Below are positions 50,705-59,076 of a stretch of 64,000 bases of DNA, in pieces. This stretch comes from Listeria monocytogenes (GTDB lineage: Bacteria; Bacillota; Bacilli; Lactobacillales; Listeriaceae). The stretch covers positions 1,628,001 to 1,692,000 of the forward strand of contig NZ_CP168900.1 of NCBI RefSeq assembly GCF_041765605.1, in the 5' to 3' direction. Every line of letters starts with the position of its first letter. The stretch's first letter is position 1. A model generated the notes under the pieces. That model was not told the origin of the DNA. It did not search any database and saw nothing but the letters and a program-made list of their open reading frames with translations. Position numbers and translations under genes: made by a program.

Positions 50705-52174
50705 TTATGCTTCTTCGGTTTTAGTAACAATTGGATCCATGGCACTTCTATTTTTTTGTATAAATAGTGCTAGGACACAAGCAACTACAGAAAGAATTCC
50801 GGCAACTAAAAAGGCCGTTTCAATTCCGTGGATAAGGACATGGTTGGCAATATCTGTTTTCGTTTTACCAATCACATCGGCTGGTCCGAGCTTAGTAGCA
50901 AAACTCGCAGCACTTTTAGACATAACCGTTATAAGCGCCGCTGTTCCGATTGAACCAGCAACTTGACGCATGGTATTAAACATTGCTGAACCATGAGATG
51001 CTAGTTTTAATGGAAGCGAGTTGAGCGCTGCTGTTTGCAGTGGCATCATAACCATCGCCATCCCAGCTGAACGAATCGTTTGTACAATAATAATAAAAGT
51101 CAATGTAGTAGATTCATCCAAGTTGGTAAACATGAAGGTCGATCCCGCCATGATAATCAAGCCAACAAGTGATAAATATTTAGCCCCAAAACGGTCAAAC
51201 ATCACCCCAGTTACAGGTGAAAGTATCGCCGTGACAAGTGCACCTGGCAAGAGAACAAGCCCCGATTCTAGTGGTGAAAATCCTCTAACTGTTTGCAAGA
51301 AAATTGGTAGTAATAACATGCCACCAAAAAGTCCCATTACAACAAAGAAGCTAATTGCAGTTGTAAGTGCAAACGTTGGATACTTAAATACTCTAAAGTT
51401 AAGTAGTGGTGCTTTGTTGCTAGTTTGATAACGGATAAATATTCCTAATACAACTAGTCCAAGAATAATAAACCCAGCTACTTTCCAAGTTAACCAATCA
51501 TGATCTCCAGCATTACTAAATCCTAGTAATAAACTACCAAACCCAACGGTGGACATGATAACTCCAAGAATATCGAGTTTCGGGAAAGTTCTTTTTCCGA
51601 CATTTTTAAGTAAGAAAATTGCTACGACAATATCAAGTATCGCGAATGGAATAATAATAAAGAATAAATTGCGCCAATCATATTGTTGAACAATCCAACC
51701 TGAAAGCGTCGGACCAATCGCTGGAGCAAAGTTCATGGCAAGTCCAATCAAGCCCATTGCTCGCCCTCTTCGTTCCATTGGGAATAAATTTAATACAACA
51801 ACGGTCAGTAGTGGCATAACAATCCCAGCGCCAATTGCTTGTACCATCCGCCCAGCAATCAGCATCGTATAATCTGTCGCAAATCCGCCAATCGCTGTAC
51901 CAATCGCAAAGGTAATCATCGCGAATAAATAAAGTTGACGCGTTGTAAATCGTTCAATTAAAAAGGCCGTCATTGGAATCATGACACCATTAACTAACAT
52001 AAATCCAGTCGATAACCATTGCCCTTGACTAGCTGTAATTCCAAAATCTTTCATAATACTTGGTAGCGCGACATTCATCAACGTTTGGTTGAGAATCGTA
52101 ACAAAGGCGCCCATAAGCATAACAATCAAAATACCATTACGCTTCACTGATGTACTTGCTGCTTTCATATTCAA
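50705..52174 (-). CDS. mdrM: MFS multidrug transporter of the DHA2 family (MdrM)
   Basis: A 489-aa protein with 14 predicted transmembrane segments (EmrB/QacA/LmrB type). Motif A-like loop ERFTTRQLY follows helix 2, and motif C (GLIGLAMNFAPAIGPTLSGW, TMS 5) is intact, which marks an antiporter. In L. monocytogenes the transporter next to this marR gene is MdrM, which exports drugs and also cyclic di-AMP, the trigger of host type I interferon. The start is TTG 52174 overlapping the marR stop, or ATG 52168. The gene name rests on synteny with EGD-e lmo1617-lmo1618, recalled and not searched. Confidence 0.9.
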   Translation of the reverse strand: MNMKAASTSVKRNGILIVMLMGAFVTILNQTLMNVALPSIMKDFGITASQGQWLSTGFMLVNGVMIPMTAFLIERFTTRQLYLFAMITFAIGTAIGGFATDYTMLIAGRMVQAIGAGIVMPLLTVVVLNLFPMERRGRAMGLIGLAMNFAPAIGPTLSGWIVQQYDWRNLFFIIIPFAILDIVVAIFLLKNVGKRTFPKLDILGVIMSTVGFGSLLLGFSNAGDHDWLTWKVAGFIILGLVVLGIFIRYQTSNKAPLLNFRVFKYPTFALTTAISFFVVMGLFGGMLLLPIFLQTVRGFSPLESGLVLLPGALVTAILSPVTGVMFDRFGAKYLSLVGLIIMAGSTFMFTNLDESTTLTFIIIVQTIRSAGMAMVMMPLQTAALNSLPLKLASHGSAMFNTMRQVAGSIGTAALITVMSKSAASFATKLGPADVIGKTKTDIANHVLIHGIETAFLVAGILSVVACVLALFIQKNRSAMDPIVTKTEEA

Positions 52175-52611
52175 TCTCGTGCACCTTCCCTTTCTAAAAT
52201 AGTGATAATCTCTTGGTGCATTTCTAGCATTTCTTTTAACCTATCTTCGCCAATCTCTAAGATAGGTTCTAAGCGGTTGAAGAACACATGATACGTTTCT
52301 GCTGCTTTTGTAGCTCCTTTTTCGGTTAACTCTAGGCTGAGCGCGCGGCGATTACTTTCATTTCTTGTACGCTTCAAAAATCCCGCTTTCACTAGTCGAT
52401 CTACAATACCAGAGACAGTACTTTTACCAAGCTTCATTCGTTCTGCTAATTCGCCAAGTGTTAATTCTGATTCTCTTTGTAACTCTCTGATTGCGAGTAA
52501 TTGGGTTGTTGTAATCTCCCTATTCGCTGCTTCTTCTGCAAGCACATGATGCGTTTTCCGTTGTACTTCGCGAAAAGAGAAAATAACCTCTTTCACTAAT
52601 TTTTCATCCAT
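52171..52611 (-). CDS. marR: MarR-family repressor of mdrM
   Basis: A 146-aa winged-helix dimer. The DNA-binding part is LTLGELAERMKLGKSTVSGIVDRLVKAGFLKRTRN (about residues 48-82) with the wing NESNRRALSLELTEKG. It overlaps mdrM by four bases and heads the operon behind the promoter and palindromes at 52628-52698, so it should repress itself and mdrM until a drug or bile-like ligand binds. Confidence 0.93.
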   Translation of the reverse strand: MDEKLVKEVIFSFREVQRKTHHVLAEEAANREITTTQLLAIRELQRESELTLGELAERMKLGKSTVSGIVDRLVKAGFLKRTRNESNRRALSLELTEKGATKAAETYHVFFNRLEPILEIGEDRLKEMLEMHQEIITILEREGARD

Positions 52612-52627
52612 TGACTTCCCTCCGATT

Positions 52628-52656
52628 GTTCGCTCTCAAATATTTCGCATGCGAAC
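52628..52656. promoter_or_regulatory. Candidate MarR operator
   Basis: GTTCGC...TTCGCATGCGAAC: a perfect 12-bp palindrome TTCGCATGCGAA (52644-52655) with an extra inverted GTTCGC at 52628-52633. It lies between the promoter and the marR start codon. Confidence 0.7.
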
Positions 52657-52670
52657 TATTAGCCTATTGA

Positions 52671-52698
52671 ATTATACACCTCCAAAAAAATTTGTCAA
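52671..52698 (-). promoter_or_regulatory. Sigma-A promoter of marR-mdrM
   Basis: Minus strand TTGACA (52698-52693), a 16-bp spacer and TATAAT (52676-52671); perfect hexamers. Confidence 0.85.
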
Positions 52699-52796
52699 TT
52701 GCTTAAAACAAGGCTTTTCACACTGAAAGCGGAGCCAATGGCGTAATTTCAACGGATAAAAAAGTTATATAAATTTTTACATAGGTATCAGAGCGC

Positions 52797-52826
52797 AAAA
52801 AAACCTTCCTAAAAAAGGAAGGTTTC
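52797..52826 (-). terminator. Terminator of the D-amino-acid aminotransferase gene
   Basis: AAACCTTCCT and AGGAAGGTTT, A-run at 52798 giving the U-tail on the minus strand. Confidence 0.9.
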
Positions 52827-52833
52827 TACTTAT

Positions 52834-53703
52834 TTATTTTGCAAATTCTAATTCGCCACATGCTTGAACGATTTCTTCTACAAAATATTGATGCAGTTTT
52901 GCGGTAATAGGTCCGCGTTTTCCGTCAGCTACTTGCACGCCGTCGATATGGGTAACTGGGGTAATTTCGATTGTTGTGCTTGAAATGAATACTTCATCGG
53001 CTTCACGAAGATCTGTTAAAGTAAAATCAGCTTCTTTGACCGGAATACCATTCTTTTTCGCAACAGCAATAATTACTTGACGAGTAATACCATTTAAGAT
53101 TAAATTATCTGCTGCGTGAGTCCATAACACACCGTCTTTAATAATAGAAATATTGGAAGCTGAACACTCAGTTACTTGCTCTCCGCGGTGTAAAACAGCT
53201 TCTAGCGCATTTTGTTGATGTGCTTTGTTTTTTGCTAAAATATTTCCAAGTAAATTCAAACTCTTGATGTCACAGCGTAACCAACGAACATCTTCTTCTG
53301 TAATTACTGGTCCACCTTGCACAAATTGTTGTTCATTTCTTGGTACTTCACGAGCTGCTGCTGTTAAAACACCTTCCAGCGGGAAATCATCTGGCATAAC
53401 ATGATTACGCGGGTTTTGAACACCACGAGTTACTTGCAAATAAACATTCCCTGTATTGATGTTATTTTCGGCAACTAATTTTTCAAGTAACGCCCGTAAC
53501 TCTTCTTTAGAATAAGGAATAACTAAATCAATTTTTGCTGCACTCGCATATAAACGATCAATGTGTTCATTATAAGTGAAGAATTTTCCATTATATAGAC
53601 GAACTACTTCATATACACCATCACCAAACTGATATCCGCGGTCTTCAATGTCAACTGTGGCATCTTCTCTTTCCACTAAATGGTTATTTACTAATACTTT
53701 CAT
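52834..53703 (-). CDS. dat: D-amino-acid (D-alanine) aminotransferase
   Basis: Fold-type IV PLP enzyme that interconverts D-alanine and D-glutamate, feeding cell-wall synthesis. N-terminus MKVLVNNHLVEREDATVDIE, then DRGYQFGDGVYEVVR. The PLP lysine is in CDIKSLNLLGN (near residue 147) and the arginine region QVTRGVQNPRNH fixes the carboxylate. The protein is 289 aa. Single gene next to pepV, as in related Listeria; also called daaA. Confidence 0.95.
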   Translation of the reverse strand: MKVLVNNHLVEREDATVDIEDRGYQFGDGVYEVVRLYNGKFFTYNEHIDRLYASAAKIDLVIPYSKEELRALLEKLVAENNINTGNVYLQVTRGVQNPRNHVMPDDFPLEGVLTAAAREVPRNEQQFVQGGPVITEEDVRWLRCDIKSLNLLGNILAKNKAHQQNALEAVLHRGEQVTECSASNISIIKDGVLWTHAADNLILNGITRQVIIAVAKKNGIPVKEADFTLTDLREADEVFISSTTIEITPVTHIDGVQVADGKRGPITAKLHQYFVEEIVQACGELEFAK

Positions 53704-53759
53704 CTCGAGTCTCTCCTTGCATAGTTAATTTTTGGAACTATCTAAAAACTTAATGAAAC

Positions 53760-53797
53760 AAAGAAACTGCCGCAAAACTAAGCTTTGCAGCAGTTAA
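53760..53797 (-). terminator. Terminator of pepV
   Basis: AACTGCCGCAAA and TTTGCAGCAGTT (53765-53776, 53784-53795), one mismatch; T-rich on the minus-strand exit. Confidence 0.8.
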
Positions 53798-53815
53798 TTT
53801 TTTCAATTATAACCC

Positions 53816-55228
53816 TTACTTCGCTAATTTGTAAAGTGCTTCTGCGTAAATTGCTGTAGCTTTTAACAAATCATCAAAATAACTGAATTCGTCTTTTTGG
53901 TGCATCGTGTCTTCGCGGCCTGGGAATAGTGCGCCGAACGCTACACCTGTCTCCATATGGCGCGCATAAGTTCCGCCACCAATTGCTAGTAAAGTAGCTT
54001 CTTCACCCGTTTGTTTTGTATATACTTCTTGTAAAACTTGAATTAGCGGATGATCTTTTGGTACGAAAAGTGGTTTGGAATCTTCGTAATGCGTGTATTG
54101 CGCGTTGTACTCATAAACCACTGTTTGCATTTTATTTTTCAATTTGTCCATATTAGCAGTTACTGGATAACGGAAATTAAGTCCGTATTTTCCACCTTCT
54201 GCTACATCGTAACGAATAACACCAACATTCATTGTTAGCTCGCCACTTTCTTCGTCTTCATAGCTAATGCCTAATTTAACTGCACGGGAATCGCCGAATA
54301 GGTAATCGCGACCAAATGTAACGAAATCATTTGCAGCACCGGTTAGTTTGAATTTACCAAGGAAGGCTACTAAATGAAGACCAGCGTTTACTCCGTTATT
54401 CGGTTCCATCGCATGCGCAGATTTACCAACAATATTAATTTTAACGGACTTGCCATTTTCTTCTAGTGTTCCTTCTACTGGATGATTTGCTAGGAATGTT
54501 TTGAATGCACTCGCTACTTTATCAAAGTCTTTTACGTCTTCTAAAATAGCTGTCGCATGATCAGGAACCATATTGTAACGCTCGCCTGATTCAACGCTAA
54601 GTAAACGGAAAGCCGCTTCCCCGCTTGCTTCACCATCTTTAAAAGATACATCTAGTTCTGAGATACCTTTTTCTGCGTGAATAATTGGGAATTCTGCATC
54701 CGGAACAAAACCAAGTGTTGGTTGTTCTTCTGTTTCAAAATAACGTTCCACACAGCTCATACCGCTCTCTTCATCAGAACCAACAATGATTCTAACACGG
54801 CGAGAAAGTGGTAAACCTAGCTCTTTAATGATTTTCAGTGCATAGTAACCTGCGATTGTTGGGCCCTTATCGTCCGCAACCCCACGAGCGTATAATTTGC
54901 CGTCGCGTAAAGTTGGTTCGAATGGTCCGTTCGTCCAACCATCACCAACTGGTACTACATCCACATGGCCTAAAACGCCAACTAGTTCTTCTCCTTGACC
55001 ATATTCAAGGTGTCCTGCTACGTTTCCAACTTCTTTCGCTGTGAAGCCGTCTTTTTTACCAAGTTCAATCATATAGTCGAGCGCGCGTTTCACGTCTGGT
55101 CCAAACGGCGCATCTTCTGTTTTTTTACTGTCATCGCGAACACTCGGAATGCGAAGAAGCCCTTTTAAATCTTCTAAGAAATCATCTTTGCGTGATTCCA
55201 CTTCTTTTTGCCAATTAATTTCTGTCAT
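53816..55228 (-). CDS. pepV: Dipeptidase PepV (M20 family)
   Basis: A 470-aa dinuclear zinc dipeptidase that supplies amino acids from imported peptides. Metal ligands: His in VGVLGHVDVVPVG, Asp in ARGVADDKGPT, Glu-Glu in VGSDEESGMS, Asp in GFVPDAEFP and His near the C-terminus (REDTMHQKDEFS). A lid domain is inserted in the middle. ATG 55228 with GGAGGG upstream is chosen over a longer frame. Single gene. Confidence 0.94.
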   Translation of the reverse strand: MTEINWQKEVESRKDDFLEDLKGLLRIPSVRDDSKKTEDAPFGPDVKRALDYMIELGKKDGFTAKEVGNVAGHLEYGQGEELVGVLGHVDVVPVGDGWTNGPFEPTLRDGKLYARGVADDKGPTIAGYYALKIIKELGLPLSRRVRIIVGSDEESGMSCVERYFETEEQPTLGFVPDAEFPIIHAEKGISELDVSFKDGEASGEAAFRLLSVESGERYNMVPDHATAILEDVKDFDKVASAFKTFLANHPVEGTLEENGKSVKINIVGKSAHAMEPNNGVNAGLHLVAFLGKFKLTGAANDFVTFGRDYLFGDSRAVKLGISYEDEESGELTMNVGVIRYDVAEGGKYGLNFRYPVTANMDKLKNKMQTVVYEYNAQYTHYEDSKPLFVPKDHPLIQVLQEVYTKQTGEEATLLAIGGGTYARHMETGVAFGALFPGREDTMHQKDEFSYFDDLLKATAIYAEALYKLAK

Positions 55229-55302
55229 AATTGTTATTCCCTCCTTCAAACTTATCATCTCTATTGTAAACTGTTTTTACGTTGCTTGGAAGCCGGAACT
55301 CC

Positions 55303-55716
55303 CTATTTTCTCATAAAACCTTTAATTGCTTCAAAATCCCAGCGTTCCATGCGCGAAGAAAAAACGATATCGATGACGTTTAGGCTTTCTTTTTCTAGTG
55401 GTAAAAAGCGATATTCTTCGTGTTCATCGGATAATTCAATTTCGCCACCTTCTGGCATTTCTACTAAATAAATAACACCGGTAATTTGGAAATCCTCATG
55501 GAAAAATTCCCACGTATCATATAAAATAAATGGCTGTACTTGTAATTTTGTTTCTTCATAAACTTCTCTAAAAAGGGCTTCCCCGTGTGTTTCACCGTAA
55601 TTCATGCGGCCTCCAGGAAGTTCAAAAACTTCTCCTTCTACCCCTTTTTTCTTTAGTGCTAAAAATTTTCCGTCTTTTACGATAACTGCTTTCACTGCAG
55701 GATATATAGGTTTCAT
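55303..55716 (-). CDS. Nudix hydrolase
   Basis: A 137-aa Nudix protein. The Nudix box GRMNYGETHGEALFREVYEETKL follows the G-x5-E-x7-REUxEExGU pattern closely and begins near residue 36. The N-terminal VKAVIVKDGKFLALKKKG suggests a nucleotide-sized substrate; which one cannot be told. GAGGC precedes the ATG. Divergent from the NAD(P)HX dehydratase gene, with a shared promoter region of 104 bp. Confidence 0.88.
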   Translation of the reverse strand: MKPIYPAVKAVIVKDGKFLALKKKGVEGEVFELPGGRMNYGETHGEALFREVYEETKLQVQPFILYDTWEFFHEDFQITGVIYLVEMPEGGEIELSDEHEEYRFLPLEKESLNVIDIVFSSRMERWDFEAIKGFMRK

Positions 55717-55820
55717 TTTACAAAAGCCTCCTTATCATTTAAGATAAACATGATTTATCTGTTCTTTATTTTACCCGGTTGAGTAGATAAAAGCCAGTGT
55801 CATAAGGAGGTTTTACAAAA

Positions 55821-56651
55821 ATGAAAAAAATAACACCAAAAGCAATGTGCGCATGGATTCCTAAACGCGAAGATGAAACACATAAGGGTGACTATGGGCG
55901 CGTTCTGATTGTCGCTGGAAATAAACAATTTGGTGGTGCTGCTATTATGGCGGCAGAAGCTTGTGTCAAAAGTGGTGCTGGTTTAACAACCGTGGCCTCC
56001 GATAGTGTCAACCGACCTGCTCTCCAAACGAGAATACCTGAATGCATGTTTATTGATTATGAAAACATCTCAAGTCTCAGCGAACAAATCAGCCAATTTG
56101 ATACGATTTTAATTGGTCCTGGACTTGGACTTGATGCCTATGCGGAAGAAATTTTTCGTTTAGTTTTAGAAAAATCAACCGAACAGCAACAAGTAATTAT
56201 TGATGGTGATGGGATTACTATTTATGCAAAAGGAGAAAATCCCCATCCTGCCGCGAAACTAACTTTTACGCCTCATGCTGGAGAATGGGAAAGACTTAAA
56301 GTATTAGCACCAGATGCCGTAACACCAACTGATGTAGCGCTTGCTATCGACGCAACGATTGTTTTAAAAGGTCACCGTACAAAAGTGTATTCTGGCGAGT
56401 CCGCTTGGCAAAATATGTACGGAACACCAGCAATGGCAACAGGTGGTATGGGTGACACGCTTGCCGGTACAATTTGTGGATTAATGGCGCAAACTGAAAA
56501 GCCGATTACTGGCACTCTAGCCGCGGTCTTTCTTCACAGCTATATCGGCGAAATTTTGGCTAAAAAACGCTATGTGGTACTTCCAACCGAAATTGCCGAA
56601 GAATTACCGACTTACTTGAAAATTTTTAGTGAAACAGACGAACATGCCTAA
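55821..56651 (+). CDS. nnrD: ADP-dependent NAD(P)H-hydrate dehydratase
   Basis: Repairs damaged NADHX/NADPHX. Ribokinase-like fold with KGDYGRVLIVAGNKQFGGAA near the N-terminus, the substrate region VIIDGDGITIYA, the FTPHAGEW motif and the C-terminal GMGDTLAGTICGL carrying the catalytic Asp. The protein is 276 aa and lacks the epimerase (NnrE) half that some bacteria fuse to it. AAGGAGG precedes the ATG. Single gene. Confidence 0.92.
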   Translation: MKKITPKAMCAWIPKREDETHKGDYGRVLIVAGNKQFGGAAIMAAEACVKSGAGLTTVASDSVNRPALQTRIPECMFIDYENISSLSEQISQFDTILIGPGLGLDAYAEEIFRLVLEKSTEQQQVIIDGDGITIYAKGENPHPAAKLTFTPHAGEWERLKVLAPDAVTPTDVALAIDATIVLKGHRTKVYSGESAWQNMYGTPAMATGGMGDTLAGTICGLMAQTEKPITGTLAAVFLHSYIGEILAKKRYVVLPTEIAEELPTYLKIFSETDEHA

Positions 56652-56652
56652 T

Positions 56653-56690
56653 AAAAAAATCCTCTCTTTCAAAAAGGGAGGATTTTTTTC
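56653..56690. terminator. Bidirectional terminator between nnrD and the PAP2 gene
   Basis: AAAATCCTCTCTTT-CAA-AAAGGGAGGATTTTT, a stem of about 12 pairs with A and T tracts on either side. Confidence 0.92.
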
Positions 56691-57343
56691 TATGCTTTTT
56701 TAAATCTATTCGTCCATAAAGCTAATTTTTTATTCCAAATGAAGTAGCATCCGATGCCGCTGAAAAGTGCTGCATTACCGATTAAGAATCCTGCCACCAC
56801 ATCGCTTGGAAAGTGCACTCCTAAGTATACGCGCGAATACATGATGAAAATAACCAAACCCAAAGCCAGCATGCCGATTACAACTTGAAGCCATCTACGG
56901 CTCACGTATAGAATTAACAAGAAAGCAAGCATGCCATAAAATACCGTAGAACCGGTCGAATGTCCACTTGGAAAACTAAATCCACCTTGTTCGATTAATT
57001 TATACGTAGGCCTTGGTCGTTGAACGATATTTTTTATAATTGACGGGATAAGCGCCCCACCAATTAAAACAACACCACCAAACCAAATCGCCATATCTAC
57101 TTTTCGAATGACAACAAATATAACGACAATGACTGCTGTTAAAATACAAATGGTCGCGACTCCGCCAATATCCGTTAGATAAGAAATCACCGTTGTTTTC
57201 GTATTCGTAATGCCTACACGGATAATACTGTTCCAATAATCATCAAAATGTTGAATCCACTTTGCACCGGTCATAACGCCTGTCATAAAGAAAATAAATC
57301 CCAGGAGAGCGATACCGCTAATAATAAATGGTGTTTTTTTCAT
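56690..57343 (-). CDS. PAP2-family membrane phosphatase
   Basis: A 217-aa integral membrane lipid phosphatase. All three acid-phosphatase motifs are present: KNIVQRPRP (K-x6-RP), FPSGHS (PSGH), and SRVYLGVHFPSD (SR-x5-H-x3-D). Six hydrophobic segments. Likely substrates in this class are undecaprenyl pyrophosphate or phosphatidylglycerol phosphate; sequence alone does not decide. The stop lies 10 nt before the first flippase gene's upstream end region on the same strand: the flippase precedes it, so the two are probably co-transcribed. Confidence 0.88.
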   Translation of the reverse strand: MKKTPFIISGIALLGFIFFMTGVMTGAKWIQHFDDYWNSIIRVGITNTKTTVISYLTDIGGVATICILTAVIVVIFVVIRKVDMAIWFGGVVLIGGALIPSIIKNIVQRPRPTYKLIEQGGFSFPSGHSTGSTVFYGMLAFLLILYVSRRWLQVVIGMLALGLVIFIMYSRVYLGVHFPSDVVAGFLIGNAALFSGIGCYFIWNKKLALWTNRFKKA

Positions 57344-57352
57344 ATAATCCTC

Positions 57353-58966
57353 CTAGCGAATTCTTAATTTTTCACGCAGTCTCGTTCCACGTGGTCCAAA
57401 TAATTTATCGGATAAGTGGAGTTTAAATGCCATGTAACCATAGAAAATTGCACCTACCCCGCCGCAAACGATTGTAATCATTAATGCAGGAATTTTCCGG
57501 TCTGTTGATACAAAGTTAGACATCATAATATAAAGCGCAATAACTACAAGCCCCATTAAAGCCGTCATCCCAAAGAAAAGTACCGTTCGCCGTAAAATAA
57601 CTTTGAACGAAAAACGAACATATTTCTTAATAATAAGCAGCATGAAAATGCAAGATACTGCATAGCCAATTCCGGTTGCAATAATGGATCCCTTTGCCTC
57701 AAATAACATAATGAGCGGCATTTGAAGAACTGATTTAGCCAGTAAACCGAGTAATAAACCAAGTACGGTAAATCGTTGTTCATCAATCCCTTGAAGGACT
57801 GCAGCAGATACGCTAAATAAGGAGAATAAAATAGCGATTGGCGCAAAAAGTTGTAGTAATGCTGTACCGTTATCACTTGGCGAGAAAAACACCGTAAATA
57901 GCGGTCTTGCTAGCATCGCAATCCCAAAACAAGCTGGAATTGTTAAAAATAATAAAATTTGAAAAACATCATTAAGTTGACGCTTCACTTGCGCATATTC
58001 TTTTCTCACATAAGCTCCCGTCACTAGTGGGACAAGCGCCATCGAAAATGCAATCGCGAGTGTGCCGGGAATCATAATCAATTTTTGTACATCAAAGTTA
58101 ATAATTGCCACATAAGAATTCACTAGTTCCGGAGTAATGCCAATATATTCCAGTACCCGTCCTAATGTAAACTGGTCAATCAATTGATAAAGAGATGTAG
58201 CAGATCCAACAATAATAAACGGAATCGCCGAAAGAATAATATCTTTATAAAGTGTCGGGATAGAAATTTTCACAGTCCCTCTGTCTTCTAAAAGCATTCG
58301 GTCCAGTCCAGGTTTTCGTTTGTAAAAATACCAAAGAAGTAAAAGTAGACTTGCAAAAGCGCCGACAAAAGCAGAGAAAGTAGCAATACTAATAGCCGTT
58401 ACAACATTTCCATCAAGTACGTACATGACAATAAATGTTCCAGCAAGTAAGAACATAATCCGAACAACTTGTTCTAACACTTGTGATACAGCGGAAGGTC
58501 CCATCGAATTATATCCTTGGAAAAAGCCTCGAAGTAAACTCATTACCGGAATAATTAGTAAGGCGAAACTAACTGCACGAATAACTTGAATCCCATCTGC
58601 TAAACTATAACCGCCCTCCAGTTGTTGCATTCGAGCAAGCGTTGGAGCAAGTCCATACATTGCTAGGAAACAGACAATGCCGGAGAAAATCATTAAATAT
58701 ACACCGGTTTTAAATAAACGTCGACCTACAGCGTATTCTTCCATCGCATTATATTTTGCGATATATTTAGCAACAGCTAACGGAATCCCTGCAGTCGCAA
58801 TGCTTAAGAATAATTGATACGGCACATAACCGAAATTATATAGAAGCGCTGGTTCATCTCCTCCAATAATCGCATAAAACGGAATCACATACAATATTCC
58901 GAGCACTTTAGAGATTAATGTCCCTAGCGTCAGAATAAATGTTCCTCTGAGCAGTTTTGAACCCAT
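57353..58966 (-). CDS. MurJ/YtgP-type lipid flippase (MOP superfamily), copy 1
   Basis: A 537-aa protein with 14 predicted transmembrane segments of the polysaccharide-export (MVF/MurJ) family. N-terminus MGSKLLRGTFILTLGTLISK, then GILYVIPFYAIIG. Conserved loops are AVAKYIAKYNAMEE, RGFFQGYNSMGPSAVSQVLEQ and LQGIDEQRFTVLGLLLGLLAKS. Relatives in Bacillus (YtgP) move lipid II across the membrane. It is a close paralogue of the gene at 59077. It stands 9 nt before the PAP2 gene, an attractive partner that could recycle the lipid carrier (inference). Confidence 0.88.
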   Translation of the reverse strand: MGSKLLRGTFILTLGTLISKVLGILYVIPFYAIIGGDEPALLYNFGYVPYQLFLSIATAGIPLAVAKYIAKYNAMEEYAVGRRLFKTGVYLMIFSGIVCFLAMYGLAPTLARMQQLEGGYSLADGIQVIRAVSFALLIIPVMSLLRGFFQGYNSMGPSAVSQVLEQVVRIMFLLAGTFIVMYVLDGNVVTAISIATFSAFVGAFASLLLLLWYFYKRKPGLDRMLLEDRGTVKISIPTLYKDIILSAIPFIIVGSATSLYQLIDQFTLGRVLEYIGITPELVNSYVAIINFDVQKLIMIPGTLAIAFSMALVPLVTGAYVRKEYAQVKRQLNDVFQILLFLTIPACFGIAMLARPLFTVFFSPSDNGTALLQLFAPIAILFSLFSVSAAVLQGIDEQRFTVLGLLLGLLAKSVLQMPLIMLFEAKGSIIATGIGYAVSCIFMLLIIKKYVRFSFKVILRRTVLFFGMTALMGLVVIALYIMMSNFVSTDRKIPALMITIVCGGVGAIFYGYMAFKLHLSDKLFGPRGTRLREKLRIR

Positions 58967-59025
58967 CGTCTAACTTCCTTTACATTAAATTATATATCCT
59001 TGTTTACTTTACCATTAACTCTTTT

Positions 59026-59067
59026 AAAAAAAAAGAACAAACCCAAATAAATATCGGCTTGTTCTTT
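59026..59067 (-). terminator. Terminator between the two flippase genes
   Basis: AAAGAACAA (59032-59040) and TTGTTCTTT (59059-59067), U-run on the minus strand. It ends the transcript of the gene at 59077. Confidence 0.8.
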
Positions 59068-59076
59068 ACAAAAAGT

